NCBI RefSeq assembly: GCF_019091085.1
Contig: NZ_JAGXJY010000005.1
Span: 62,001-126,000, forward strand
Source: Mesorhizobium sp. GbtcB19
GTDB lineage: Bacteria > Pseudomonadota > Alphaproteobacteria > Rhizobiales > Rhizobiaceae
DNA length: 64,000 nucleotides
Direction of reading: 5' to 3'
The notes under the pieces were generated by a model that was not told the DNA's origin, made no database searches, and saw nothing but the letters and a program-made list of their open reading frames with translations. Each line of letters starts with the position of its first letter. Positions within the stretch are counted from its first letter, which is position 1. Both the position numbers and the translations under genes were made by a program. Positions 34,344 to 43,712 of the stretch are shown here, piece after piece.

Positions 34344-35279
34344 ATGGCGAAGCCGGTCAGACTGCTCAGCGTCGGCGCCTTCACCCTCGACACCATCCTT
34401 CGCGTCGAGACGCTGCCCACGCACCAAGGCAAGTTCATCGCCAGCGACGGCGTCCAGATCGCCTCCGGCATGGCAACGAGCGCCGCCTGCGCCGCGCATC
34501 GCCTCGGCGCCGAAGTCTCGCTGTGGGCAAGCGCCGGCGACGATGTCGTCGGCGACCAGCTCATCGCCGACATCGAGGCCGAAGGCATCGACTGCAGCCT
34601 GATCCGCCGCGTCGCCGGTGCGCGATCGGCCTTGGCCGCCATCCTGATCGACGCGCATGGCGAGCGCGTCATCGTGCCGTTCTACGACAAGAAGGCGCAG
34701 GCCGATCCCGAGGCGCTGCCGCTCGCCGATCTTTCCGGCTTTGATGCCGTGCTGGTGGACGTTCGCTGGCCAGGCGCCGCGGCGCTCGCTTTGAGCGCGG
34801 CGAGGTCGATCGGCCGTCCGGCGATCCTGGATGCCGACACAGCACCCGTCGAGGTGCTGGAGCGGCTGCTGCCCTTGGCCTCGCACATCATTGCGTCGGA
34901 GCCAGCGGCGCGCATCGTCTGCGGCCACGCGCTCGATCCGGAAAGCGCCTGCGCCGACCTCGCCTCGCGCACCGATGCCTTTGTCGCGGTGACCGGCGGC
35001 GCGGCCGGCACGTGGTGGCACGACCGGGCAACGGGGCGCGTGCGCCATGTCGAGGCGCCGAAGGTCAAGGCTGTCGATACGCTCGCCGCCGGCGACGTCT
35101 TCCACGGCGCCTTCGCCGTCGGCTTGGCCGAGGCCGTGCCGATGGAAGAGGCCCTGCGCTTTGCCAGCGCCGCCGCCGCGCTCAAATGCATGCGCTTCGG
35201 CGGCCGCCTCGGCGCGCCGGACCGGGCCGAAACGCTGGCCATGATGGCGGCGCACTGGCCGCCATCGGAACAAGGCTAG
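34344..35279 (+). CDS. PfkB-family carbohydrate kinase
   Basis: 311-residue ribokinase-like enzyme. GAFTLDTILRVETLP is the N-terminal signature; the glycine loop ASGMATSAACAAHRLG and the catalytic DTLAAGDVFHGAFAVG (Asp base and anion hole, about residues 245-260) are intact. It would phosphorylate a sugar or nucleoside with ATP. The substrate cannot be predicted. It follows the DUF2125 gene closely and may be cotranscribed. Confidence 0.88.
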   Translation: MAKPVRLLSVGAFTLDTILRVETLPTHQGKFIASDGVQIASGMATSAACAAHRLGAEVSLWASAGDDVVGDQLIADIEAEGIDCSLIRRVAGARSALAAILIDAHGERVIVPFYDKKAQADPEALPLADLSGFDAVLVDVRWPGAAALALSAARSIGRPAILDADTAPVEVLERLLPLASHIIASEPAARIVCGHALDPESACADLASRTDAFVAVTGGAAGTWWHDRATGRVRHVEAPKVKAVDTLAAGDVFHGAFAVGLAEAVPMEEALRFASAAAALKCMRFGGRLGAPDRAETLAMMAAHWPPSEQG

Positions 35280-35351
35280 CGCGCAAGATTACCTCGCTTG
35301 TTTCCGCGAAATCGCCACAAAAGCTGGGGATTGGCCGAAGCCGCTCAGCCT

Positions 35352-35533
35352 CGTCATTCCAGGGCGGAGCAGCCGCGAAGCGGCGTCGCGGAGACCCTGG
35401 AATCCATTCCGTGACCTGAGCCGTGGAATGCGGCGGAGCAGAATTCTGCACCGCGGCATTGCTCGGAAGTCACGGAATGGATCCTCGGGTCTGCGCGCGT
35501 CGCTTCGCTCCTTGCTCCGCCCGTGGATGACGA
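35352..35533. repeat. RIME-like long palindromic mosaic element
   Basis: About 180 bp between the kinase and dehydrogenase genes, in a 287-bp gap without a gene. The ends TCGTCATTCC and GGATGACGA are inverted, and an inner pair GGAATCCATTCCGTGAC / GTCACGGAATGGATCC flanks a central GGAATGC/GCATTGC pair. This is the architecture of rhizobial intergenic mosaic elements. The DNA on either side holds nothing else that I recognise. Confidence 0.75.
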
Positions 35534-35566
35534 TCGCGATGGGTGTTTCGGCCAATCTCCAGCAGA

Positions 35567-36502
35567 CTAGGGCTTGGCCGGGTGTTCGACCGCCTGCCGG
35601 CCAAAATCCGGCACGTCGATGTCCTGGCCGGCCTCGATGATCGAGCGGCGGATGGCGCGGGTGCGGGTGAAGAGGTCGAACAGCTTCTCGCCATCGCCCC
35701 AGCGGATCGCGCGCTGCAGCGAGGCGAGATCCTCAGAGAACCGCGCCAGCATCTCCAGGATCGCGTCCTTGTTATGCAGGCACACGTCCCGCCACATGGT
35801 CGGGTCGGAGGCGGCGAGACGCGTGAAGTCGCGGAAGCCGGAAGCGGAATATTTGATGACTTCGCTCTTGGTCACCGCTTCCAGATCGTCCGCCGTGCCG
35901 ACGATGTTGTAGGCGATGATATGCGGCAGATGCGAAACGATCGCGAGCGTCATGTCGTGATGCTGCGGGTCCATCGTGTCGATGTTGGAGCCGCAGCGCC
36001 GCCAGAATTCCGAAAGCGTCTCGAGTGCGGCGGCATCGGTGCCCGGCAGCGGCGTGAAGATGCACCAGCGGTTCTCGAAGAGATCGGCAAAGCCCGCGTC
36101 AGGGCCGGACTTTTCCGTGCCCGCCAGCGGATGTCCGGGGATGAAGTGGACGCCTGCCGGCACATACGGCTCAATCTGCGCGATGACGGAGGCCTTGGTC
36201 GAGCCGACATCGGTGAGGATGGCGCCCTTCTTCAGCGCCGGCGCGATCTCGGCGGCGACCTCGCCGGACGAGCCGACCGGCACCGAGACGATGACGAGAC
36301 CCGCATCGCGCACGGCTTCGCTGGCATCCGTCGTGTAGGAATCGCCGAGGCCCAGCTCCTCGGCGCGCTTGAGTGTGGAGGCGCTGCGCGTCGCGATGGC
36401 GATATGGCGCGCCAAACCTTCGCGGCGGATGACGCGGGCAAGCGACGAGCCGATCAGGCCGATGCCGACCAGCGCTATTTTCTCGAACATCGGTGATGTC
36501 AT
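35567..36502 (-). CDS. tyrC: Prephenate/arogenate dehydrogenase
   Basis: 311-residue NAD(P)-dependent dehydrogenase for tyrosine synthesis. The Rossmann motif is VGIGLIGSSLA near residue 12; the catalytic His is in FIPGHPLAGTEKSG near residue 118. In rhizobia this enzyme is usually called cyclohexadienyl (arogenate/prephenate) dehydrogenase. It is cotranscribed with hisC, which starts upstream: only 6 bp separate the genes. HisC-like transaminases can also act on prephenate, which fits the pairing. Confidence 0.92.
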   Translation of the reverse strand: MTSPMFEKIALVGIGLIGSSLARVIRREGLARHIAIATRSASTLKRAEELGLGDSYTTDASEAVRDAGLVIVSVPVGSSGEVAAEIAPALKKGAILTDVGSTKASVIAQIEPYVPAGVHFIPGHPLAGTEKSGPDAGFADLFENRWCIFTPLPGTDAAALETLSEFWRRCGSNIDTMDPQHHDMTLAIVSHLPHIIAYNIVGTADDLEAVTKSEVIKYSASGFRDFTRLAASDPTMWRDVCLHNKDAILEMLARFSEDLASLQRAIRWGDGEKLFDLFTRTRAIRRSIIEAGQDIDVPDFGRQAVEHPAKP

Positions 36503-36508
36503 AGTGTT

Positions 36509-37612
36509 CTAGCTTTTCAGGAAGGTCTTCAGCGCATCGACGACGCCGCGATTGGCCTCTTCGGTGCCGATGCTCATGCGCAGCGCATTGGGGAAGCCGT
36601 AGCCGGTGACGCGGCGCAGGATATAGCCGCGCTGGCTGAGGAAATCGTCCGCGGCCGCCGCCGAGTGCTTCTTGTCGTCTGGGAAATGGATCAAAAGGAA
36701 ATTGCCGACGCTGGGCGTCACGCGCAGCCCGAGCCCGATCATCTGCTCGCTGAGCCAGCCCAGCCATTTCTCGTTGTGCTGCACGCTGCGCTCGACATGG
36801 GCACGGTCGCGGATCGAGGCGATACCGGCCTCGATCGCCGTGGCATTGACGTTGAACGGACCGCGTACCCTGTTGATGGCATCGACGATATGGGCCGGCC
36901 CGTACATCCAGCCGACGCGGGCACCGCCAAGGCCGAGCTTGGAGAAGGTGCGGGTCATCACCACGTTCTCGGCGCTGCCGGCAAGCTCGATGCCGGCTTC
37001 ATAGTCGTTGCGCCGCACATATTCGGCGTAAGCCGCATCGAGCACCAGAAGCACGTTCTTCGGCAGGCCGGCATGCAGGCGGCGCACCTCGCTGAACGGC
37101 AGGTAGGTGCCGGTCGGATTGTTGGGGTTGGCGAGGAAGACGATGCGTGTCGCCGGCGTCACGGCCGCCAGCATCGCGTCGACATCGGCGCGTTCGTCGG
37201 TTTCCTTGACCGCAACCGGCTTGGCGCCGGCCGCCTGGACGTAGATCTTGTAGACCATGAAGGCGTGCTCGGTGAACACCGCCTCGTCGCCCGGCGCGAG
37301 ATAGGTCTGCGCCAGCAGCCCCAGTATCTCGTCGGAACCGTTGGAGCAGATGATGTTGGCCGGGTTCAGCCCATGCACCTCGGCGATCGCCTCGCGCAGC
37401 CGACGGGCGGTCCCGTCAGGGTAGACGTCGAGCTTTCCCGCCACTTCGCGCGCGGCTTCGATCGCCTTCGGCGAGGGCCCGAGCGGATTTTCGTTCGACG
37501 ACAGTTTGTAGACCTTCGTCACGCCGGCGGGCGCGGTGCTTTTTCCCGGCACATAGGCCTCGATGTCCATGATGCCCGCGCGGGGCGTCGGACGGGGCTG
37601 ATCCTGCTTCAT
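36509..37612 (-). CDS. hisC: Histidinol-phosphate aminotransferase
   Basis: 367-residue class II PLP aminotransferase. The N-terminal [13 protein letters not shown] loop, the cofactor-binding [11 protein letters not shown] and the PLP lysine in [14 protein letters not shown] are all present. It converts histidinol phosphate plus 2-oxoglutarate to imidazole acetol phosphate plus glutamate and, beside tyrC, probably also aminates aromatic precursors. Its start faces the metX leader across 320 bp. Confidence 0.93.
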   Translation of the reverse strand: MKQDQPRPTPRAGIMDIEAYVPGKSTAPAGVTKVYKLSSNENPLGPSPKAIEAAREVAGKLDVYPDGTARRLREAIAEVHGLNPANIICSNGSDEILGLLAQTYLAPGDEAVFTEHAFMVYKIYVQAAGAKPVAVKETDERADVDAMLAAVTPATRIVFLANPNNPTGTYLPFSEVRRLHAGLPKNVLLVLDAAYAEYVRRNDYEAGIELAGSAENVVMTRTFSKLGLGGARVGWMYGPAHIVDAINRVRGPFNVNATAIEAGIASIRDRAHVERSVQHNEKWLGWLSEQMIGLGLRVTPSVGNFLLIHFPDDKKHSAAAADDFLSQRGYILRRVTGYGFPNALRMSIGTEEANRGVVDALKTFLKS

Positions 37613-37768
37613 GTCACAAATCCGTCGAGAAAGCCTTCAAGGCCGCAGCGGAAATACAAGCCGCGGGCTGGAATGTCGAGTGCCGGCGCCTGGCATCCTG
37701 CGTCCGGCCGCAAGGAGGCTACCCGTTGACGAACGGTGGCGGTGGTCCTAGAAGAACTGCCAGACTTC

Positions 37769-37823
37769 CGTGGTGATTTGGCCGGTCGGCTTGCAGCCAC
37801 GTTAAACAACTCGCTAAAGGGCC
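37769..37823 (+). ncRNA. SAM-II riboswitch
   Basis: The stretch shows the class II S-adenosylmethionine aptamer: P1 CGTGGT/GCCACG (37769-37774 with 37796-37801), the conserved GATTT directly after the 5' arm, TTGCAGCC before the 3' arm, and the tail GCTAAAGGG whose Gs form the pseudoknot with GGCC at 37780-37783. SAM-II is known from alphaproteobacterial met genes. It lies in the 320-bp gap between hisC and metX and is followed 14 nt later by an intrinsic terminator. Confidence 0.9.
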
Positions 37824-37836
37824 GTTTGCAACCTGT

Positions 37837-37867
37837 AACCGGCTTTGCGACGGCAAGCCGGTTTTTT
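37837..37867 (+). terminator. Intrinsic terminator of the metX leader
   Basis: AACCGGCTT (37837-37845) pairs exactly with AAGCCGGTT (37855-37863), followed by a run of six T. Placed between the SAM-II aptamer and the metX start, it is the likely expression platform: SAM binding would favour termination. Confidence 0.88.
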
Positions 37868-37932
37868 GTTGTCCGCAGCCGGCCGGACACCGCATCGGGA
37901 CGAGACCGATGCGGGACAGGATGAGGACGGAC

Positions 37933-39102
37933 ATGGCCGCTCAGCGCGCTGCAAGAACCAAGGACGAGGTCGACCATCCGTCGAGCCCGGTGCTGCAGTT
38001 CGGCCCCGACAAGCCGCTGAAGCTCGACGCCGGCTCACTGCTCTCGCCGTTCCAGATCGCCTACCAGACCTACGGCACGCTCAACGACGCGCGCTCCAAC
38101 GCCATTCTCGTCTGCCACGCGCTGACCGGAGACCAGCATGTCGCCAATACCAATCCGGTGACCGGCAAGCCCGGCTGGTGGGAAGTGCTGATCGGCCCCG
38201 GCAAGATCATCGACACCAACCGCTTTTTCGTCATCTGCTCCAACGTCGTCGGCGGCTGCCTCGGCTCGACCGGCCCGGCCTCGACCAATCCGGCGACTGG
38301 CAGGCCGTACGGGCTCGACCTGCCGATCATCACCATCCGCGACATGGTGCGCGCGCAGGCGATGCTGATCGACCATTTGGGCATCGAAAAGCTGTTTTGC
38401 GTGCTTGGCGGCTCGATGGGCGGCATGCAGGTGCTGGAATGGGCGGCCAGCCATTCGGAGCGCGTCTTCTGCGCCCTGCCGATCGCCACCGGCGCCCGCC
38501 ATTCCTCGCAGAACATCGCCTTCCACGAGGTCGGGCGGCAGGCCGTCATGGCCGATCCGGAATGGCATGGCGGCAAATATCTCGACTTCGGCAAACGCCC
38601 GGAAAAAGGGCTCGCCGTCGCGCGCATGGCCGCCCACATCACCTATCTTTCGGAAGCGGCGCTCCATCGCAAGTTCGGCCGCAATCTGCAGGACCGCGAG
38701 GCGCTGACCTTCGGCTTCGATGCCGATTTCCAGATCGAAAGCTATCTGCGCCACCAGGGCATGACCTTCGTCGACCGCTTCGACGCCAATTCCTACCTCT
38801 ATCTGACCCGCGCGATGGACTATTTCGACCTGGCCGCCGATCACGGCGGACGCCTCGCCGACGCCTTCGCCGGCACCAGGACGCGCTTCTGCCTGGTTTC
38901 CTTCACCAGCGACTGGCTGTTCCCGACCGGGGAGAGCCGCTCGATCGTGCATGCCTTGAACGCGGCCGGCGCTTCCGTCTCCTTCGTCGAGATCGAGACC
39001 GATCGCGGCCACGACGCCTTCCTGCTCGATGAGCCGGAATTGTTCGCGGCGATCAACGGCTTCATCGCTTCCGCCGCCCGCGCCAGGGGGCTCGGCCTAT
39101 GA
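37933..39102 (+). CDS. metX: Homoserine O-acetyltransferase
   Basis: 389-residue alpha/beta-hydrolase acyltransferase that starts the methionine branch from homoserine. The nucleophile S161 lies in GGSMGGMQ, with D327 in FTSDWLF and H360 in DRGHDAF completing the triad. ATG 37933 has GGATGAGGACGG upstream and gives the normal N-terminus; ATG codons at 37909 and 37921 are in frame. Control is by the SAM-II leader. metW overlaps the 3' end (ATGA). Succinyl specificity cannot be excluded by sight. Confidence 0.94.
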   Translation: MAAQRAARTKDEVDHPSSPVLQFGPDKPLKLDAGSLLSPFQIAYQTYGTLNDARSNAILVCHALTGDQHVANTNPVTGKPGWWEVLIGPGKIIDTNRFFVICSNVVGGCLGSTGPASTNPATGRPYGLDLPIITIRDMVRAQAMLIDHLGIEKLFCVLGGSMGGMQVLEWAASHSERVFCALPIATGARHSSQNIAFHEVGRQAVMADPEWHGGKYLDFGKRPEKGLAVARMAAHITYLSEAALHRKFGRNLQDREALTFGFDADFQIESYLRHQGMTFVDRFDANSYLYLTRAMDYFDLAADHGGRLADAFAGTRTRFCLVSFTSDWLFPTGESRSIVHALNAAGASVSFVEIETDRGHDAFLLDEPELFAAINGFIASAARARGLGL

Positions 39103-39716
39103 GCGTCAATCGCGCCCAGCGTGTCGACCTCGACGTCGTCACCGATCTTATCCCGGCGAATTCGCGCGTCCTCGATGTCGGCTCGGGCGACGGCGTGCTC
39201 CTGGAACTTTTGCAGGAGACCAAGCAGGTCGACGGCCGCGGGCTGGAACTGTCGCAGCGCGGCGTCAACGAATGCGTGGCGCGTGGTCTTTCGGTCATCC
39301 AGGGCGATGCCGACACGGATCTGAAATTCTACGCCGACAAGGGCTTCGACTTCGTCGTGCTGTCGCAGACGCTGCAGGCGACACGCAACCCGAAGGTCGT
39401 GCTCGACGAGCTGCTTCGGATCGGTAACCGCGCCATCGTCTCCTTCCCCAATTTCGGCCATTGGCGGGTGCGCTTTTCGCTGCTGATCAAGGGCAGGATG
39501 CCGGTCACCAAGGACCTGCCCTATTCCTGGTACGACACGCCCAACATCCACTTCTGCACCATCCGCGACTTCGTCAACCTATGCGAGGAACTCGGCGCGA
39601 CGGTGGAGAAGGCGACCGCGCTCGACGCCAACGGCCAGAAGATCGGCCTGTCGATGCCCTGGTGGTTCTGGAACTTTTTCGGCCAGCAGGCGGTGTTTTT
39701 GTTGAAACGGGCCTGA
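39099..39716 (+). CDS. metW: Methionine biosynthesis protein MetW
   Basis: 205-residue class I methyltransferase-fold protein with the SAM loop [15 protein letters not shown]. MetW acts with MetX in bacteria that have both, activating homoserine acetylation. The overlap with metX and shared riboswitch make them one operon. Hallmark [10 protein letters not shown] and [16 protein letters not shown] blocks are present. Confidence 0.94.
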   Translation: MSVNRAQRVDLDVVTDLIPANSRVLDVGSGDGVLLELLQETKQVDGRGLELSQRGVNECVARGLSVIQGDADTDLKFYADKGFDFVVLSQTLQATRNPKVVLDELLRIGNRAIVSFPNFGHWRVRFSLLIKGRMPVTKDLPYSWYDTPNIHFCTIRDFVNLCEELGATVEKATALDANGQKIGLSMPWWFWNFFGQQAVFLLKRA

Positions 39717-39977
39717 ACCCAACGGAGCATACTCGACCAGCGTGTGGTTCTCGCCCTTGGCCCTGGCCAGCGGACCGCTCGGCAAAAGCAAAGCCGATTG
39801 TGTTGCCATCAAACCGCAATGTTGCGGAAAAGCCGCCAGCCCGGTCATTTCTCGGTGAGCGCGGCGTGACAGAAACGTGGCTTTTTTGTAGCGTCGTCCG
39901 CAAATCATAGGCGGGATACGACCATAGCCATCAGCCCCATCAGACAAACGCCAGAACCGACCGGTAGCGGCAGCCCG

Positions 39978-40907
39978 GTGTCGCGCGAAGACGCACCGCT
40001 GATCACGGTGATCACGCCGACGCACAACCGGCGCAGCCAGGTCGTGCGCGCGGTGGAAAGCGTTCTGGCGCAGACTCTTACCCGCTTCGAGCACATCGTG
40101 GTCGACGACGGCTCGACGGACGGGACGGCCGCCGCGCTTGCCGAAATCCGCGACCCAAGGTTGATCTATGTCGGCGCCAAATGGCGCGGCGCCAATGCCG
40201 CGCGCAATGCGGGTATAGAGCGCGCGCGGGCGCCGGTGGTGACTTTCCTCGATTCGGACGATGTCTATCTGCCCGACCGGCTGGAGCGGACGCTGGCGCG
40301 CTTCGACCAAAATCCCTCGCTCGAAGTCCTCATCAGCTCCTTCCTGTCGCTGAAGGGCAGCCGCAGCACCAAATGCATCAACCGCGAGGCCTTTCTCGAC
40401 AAAAGCACGCTGCAGCGCGCTTTGGTCTCGCAGACAATCTTCATTGCCGGTTCGGCGATCACCGCACGGCACGAGTCGCTGCTTGCGATCGGCGGCTATG
40501 ACAGCGACATCACGCGCATGCAGGATCGCGAGCTTCTGCTGCGCTTCGCCCGCCGCGGCGGCGCCCAGCTATCCGAAGACATCGACTGGAAGAAGTACAA
40601 TTCGGAGAATTCGATCTCCGGCCGCCGCGACGGTTATGTCGCGGCCTATGCCAATCTGATCGACAAGCACCCCTATATCGCCGACCGTTATCCCGACGTT
40701 CCGCCCTATATGATCGCTCGCCAGATCATCGCCGATACCTTGAAGGGCCGGCTTCAGCAGGCTTTTTCCGGCTATCTCGCCAACCGCTCATCCAAGGCGC
40801 TCGGTTATTCGCTGCCGCAGCTGCTGCGCGGCTATGTCGTCGGCCGGCGCTGGCGCCGCGACTGCTATGACGAGTTCCGCGCCAAATACGGCGCCCGCGC
40901 GGTCTGA
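39978..40907 (+). CDS. GT2-family glycosyltransferase
   Basis: 309-residue glycosyltransferase of family 2: ITVITPTHNRRSQVVRAVES at the start, the nucleotide-sugar Asp in VVDDGSTDGT, and the metal-binding FLDSDDVYLP. The likely acceptor-activating loop is MQDRELLLRFA. The GTG start at 39978 has no strong ribosome site, but no better start exists. No transmembrane helix. It would add sugars to a surface polysaccharide or lipid; it is not in a recognisable cluster. The 261 bp before it hold nothing I recognise. Confidence 0.87.
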   Translation: MSREDAPLITVITPTHNRRSQVVRAVESVLAQTLTRFEHIVVDDGSTDGTAAALAEIRDPRLIYVGAKWRGANAARNAGIERARAPVVTFLDSDDVYLPDRLERTLARFDQNPSLEVLISSFLSLKGSRSTKCINREAFLDKSTLQRALVSQTIFIAGSAITARHESLLAIGGYDSDITRMQDRELLLRFARRGGAQLSEDIDWKKYNSENSISGRRDGYVAAYANLIDKHPYIADRYPDVPPYMIARQIIADTLKGRLQQAFSGYLANRSSKALGYSLPQLLRGYVVGRRWRRDCYDEFRAKYGARAV

Positions 40908-40916
40908 GACGGACTG

Positions 40917-41717
40917 CTACCTGTCGAGCTCCGGAAAATAAGGATCGGAAAACCGCTGCCGAAGGCGTTCGCCCAGCAGACAATCAACAGGCGCCGCATC
41001 CTGGACGAGGACGGATCCGGCGTCGGTGAGGCCGCTCACCTCCTGGATCAGCTTGCGGCGGATGGCGATCGAGAATTCGGACGCTGCGTAGATCGGCAGC
41101 ACGAAGGAGCCGGGTCCTCCGGTCACGCAGTCGGCATAGTAGCGGTCGAGACGGCTGACGCTCGGCGACGGGCTGATGAGAATCGGCAGGCCGTTGATGA
41201 CGATACCCTTGGCGACGGCGGCATCGCGGATTGCGGCGACCGGCGGCCCGATATTGTTCGGTCCGTCGCCCGATATGTCGATGACGCGGCGCGGCGACGA
41301 AAAGCCGGTTCTCTCCAGGAGCCGGGCGCCGAAGCCGAGGGCGCCCGAAATCGAGGTGCCGCGGAAGCTCCGGAACGGCCGCGCTTCTATTCTGTCGGCG
41401 AAAGCGTTGGCGCTATCCTCGCCGTCGATGATCTGCCAGGCGATGACGCCGTCGTCGCGCACGACGCCCGCCCATTCGAAATAGGCGAGCGCAATGCGGC
41501 CGTTTCGACCCGAGCGCACGGCGTCGATGAAGTCGGGATGGCGCAGTGCTTCGACATAGCCGGCGCGCTGCAGGGCGAACTCGTTCTCGTCCATCGACTG
41601 CGAGATGTCGACGGCAAGCACGAGTTCGACATCCACCGGCACGCTGTCGGACGGTGTGGGCAACGGCGCCGCCTCGGCGCAGGCAAGGCAGGCAAACAGG
41701 CCGAACATCGCAAGCAT
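40917..41717 (-). CDS. DUF1194 vWA-like secreted protein
   Basis: 266-residue exported protein with a short signal peptide ending near residue 16 (CLACAEA) and a von Willebrand A-like domain of the DUF1194 group. The metal-ion site is LAVDISQSMDENEF, followed by FRGTSISGALGFGARLLE and RRVIDISGDGPNN. Function unknown; vWA domains usually bind a protein partner through Mg2+. ATG 41717 begins the signal peptide. It is 53 bp downstream of the ABC gene and in the same direction. Confidence 0.83.
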   Translation of the reverse strand: MLAMFGLFACLACAEAAPLPTPSDSVPVDVELVLAVDISQSMDENEFALQRAGYVEALRHPDFIDAVRSGRNGRIALAYFEWAGVVRDDGVIAWQIIDGEDSANAFADRIEARPFRSFRGTSISGALGFGARLLERTGFSSPRRVIDISGDGPNNIGPPVAAIRDAAVAKGIVINGLPILISPSPSVSRLDRYYADCVTGGPGSFVLPIYAASEFSIAIRRKLIQEVSGLTDAGSVLVQDAAPVDCLLGERLRQRFSDPYFPELDR

Positions 41718-41770
41718 GGCAGCCTCGAACGGACTTGCGAATCTTCCCGGCGATCGCGGCGAAAATAAAG

Positions 41771-43600
41771 CTATTTCTTCTTTCGACGGGCTGTGACGGG
41801 TGGCGGCTCGATCGCCCCGGCGCGGAGACGGGCGGGCTTCAACGCCGGCGCTCCGGTATCCTTCACGATACTCAGCGCGCGCGGGAAGAACTGGGTGTTG
41901 TGCAGGCCGCGTCCGATGTTGAGGATGGCGGTTCCCGGCAGGCGCTTTTCCATCATCGCCAGCACCCGCCGCAGCGACGGGCCGTCGAACGCATCCAGGG
42001 CTTCGTCGATGATCACCCATTTCGGCTTGCGCAAGGCGAGCCTGGCAAAGGCCAGCGCCCGCTGTTCGTCATCGCTGAGCTCGCGTTCCCACCGCCCGGG
42101 ATGGTCGACAGCGGCTGACAGCCGCTCGAGGCCAACCTCGGCCAGCGCCGCCGCGATTTCGGCGTCGCTGGCCGGAGCCTCCCCGTTCGGATGATCGAGA
42201 ACCTCGCGCAGCGTGCCGGCCGGGAAATACGGCACACGGGGCACGAAGATCGGGGCCTCGCCGGCCGGCAGGCCGATCCGGCCGCTCCCCCATGGCCACA
42301 GGCCGGCAATGGCGCGGAAGAACAATGTCTTGCCGGCGCCCGGCTCGCCGGTGATCATGACACGCTCGCCGGCATGGATTTCGACCTCCGCCTCGGCAAG
42401 CTTGGTGCAGCCTTCCGGGGAGGACACCTGAAGCTTGTCGAAGGTCAGGCGGCCATTGGCGTTTTCGCCGAACTGAATGCGTTTTTCGGTTCCATGCAGC
42501 GCGTCGGTTTCGGTAAGCGCGATGCGGAAGTCCGCCACGCGCATCAGCGTGGCGCGCCAGTCGGCGATGCTGCCGATGTTGTTGATGAACCAGCGCAGCG
42601 ACGAATGGACCTGGTTGAAGGCGCCCACCGCCATCATCAGCCCGCCGAAGCTGATGTCGCCGGAAAAGTAGACCGGCGAAGCCACCAGGATGGGCGCCAC
42701 GACCGTTATCCAGCCATAGGTGTCGGTCACCCAGGACAGGTTGATCTGCGCGGTAAAGATGCGCCGCATGGCGACCAGCACCGTGCCGAGGTCAAGCTCG
42801 AGCCGGCGCCGGGCGTCGGGCTCGCCGTGGTAGAGCGCGATCGCGTCGACATTCTCGTTGACCCGCACCATCGAGGAGCGCAGCTCGGCCTCGCGGGTGT
42901 AGCGTTCGCTGTTGAGGTTGATCAACGGGCGCCCGACCAGCCAGCTCAGCCACGAGGCTATGCCGGCATAGAGGAACGCGGCCCAGACCATGTAGCCCGG
43001 TATCGCCAGCGAATAGCCGCCGATGTGGAACACGAAGCCCGAGGACAATTCCCACAGCACGCCGATGAAGGAGACCAGCAGGATGAAGGACTGCAGCAGG
43101 CCGACGCCGAGATCCGTCGACAGGTCCGACAAATGGGCGGCATCCTGCTGCATGCGCTGGTCGGGATTGACCCCGATGGCGCCGGCATTGGCCAGCCGAA
43201 AGGCGCGCGCCGGACGCATCCATTGATCGATCAGGTCCAGCGTCAGCGCCTCGCGCAACCGCAAACGGATCATCTGGTTGAGCCAGGTCTGGCCGATATT
43301 GAGCACCAGAAGCCCACCGGCGATCATCGCAAAGACGACAAGCTGGTGCAGGAAGTCCGCCATGTCGCGCCGCGCCAGCGCATCGTAGAAAGGCTGGTTC
43401 CAGCGGTTGAGCAGAACCTGTCCGATCGAGGTGCCGACGATGACCGCGACGATCCCGATCGAGACCCAGGCAAGCTGCCGGCGCACCGGCGAGGACTTCA
43501 GCCCTTGCCTGATGGTCGCCACCTGGTCGGCGAGGCTGCTTGCCTCGACCGTGACCGCGGCCTTTTGCGGGGCCGGCTTCTTATCGATCTCGTCGTCCAT
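41771..43600 (-). CDS. SbmA/YddA-like ABC transporter with degenerate ATPase domain
   Basis: 609-residue half transporter: an SbmA/BacA-like membrane domain (about residues 40-340, with NRWNQPFYDAL and NPDQRMQQD signatures) fused to an ABC ATPase domain. Walker A GEPGAGKT (418-425) and Walker B with D532-E533 are kept. The Q-loop Gln is replaced (FVPRVPYF, R455), the signature reads LSDDE (508-512) instead of LSGGQ, and the H-loop His position is Arg (NIGRG, R564). ATPase function is therefore doubtful. Relatives move peptides or very-long-chain fatty-acid precursors. Confidence 0.85.
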   Translation of the reverse strand: MDDEIDKKPAPQKAAVTVEASSLADQVATIRQGLKSSPVRRQLAWVSIGIVAVIVGTSIGQVLLNRWNQPFYDALARRDMADFLHQLVVFAMIAGGLLVLNIGQTWLNQMIRLRLREALTLDLIDQWMRPARAFRLANAGAIGVNPDQRMQQDAAHLSDLSTDLGVGLLQSFILLVSFIGVLWELSSGFVFHIGGYSLAIPGYMVWAAFLYAGIASWLSWLVGRPLINLNSERYTREAELRSSMVRVNENVDAIALYHGEPDARRRLELDLGTVLVAMRRIFTAQINLSWVTDTYGWITVVAPILVASPVYFSGDISFGGLMMAVGAFNQVHSSLRWFINNIGSIADWRATLMRVADFRIALTETDALHGTEKRIQFGENANGRLTFDKLQVSSPEGCTKLAEAEVEIHAGERVMITGEPGAGKTLFFRAIAGLWPWGSGRIGLPAGEAPIFVPRVPYFPAGTLREVLDHPNGEAPASDAEIAAALAEVGLERLSAAVDHPGRWERELSDDEQRALAFARLALRKPKWVIIDEALDAFDGPSLRRVLAMMEKRLPGTAILNIGRGLHNTQFFPRALSIVKDTGAPALKPARLRAGAIEPPPVTARRKKK

Positions 43601-43712
43601 AAAGGATATTCCTGATTTCCGCGGCGGTCACGAGTGCCGCGCTGAGCGGGCACGCCTCAGATAGGGTGACGATCGCCGCGCGATGCAAGGCGCGGCCACG
43701 ATCACGAACGCG

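Noticed and set aside
39717..39977. Possible minus-strand gene between metW and the glycosyltransferase
   Set aside because: A frame beginning MATQSALLLPSGPLARAKG near 39810 continues only as antisense over metW. There is no family match and no ribosome site.
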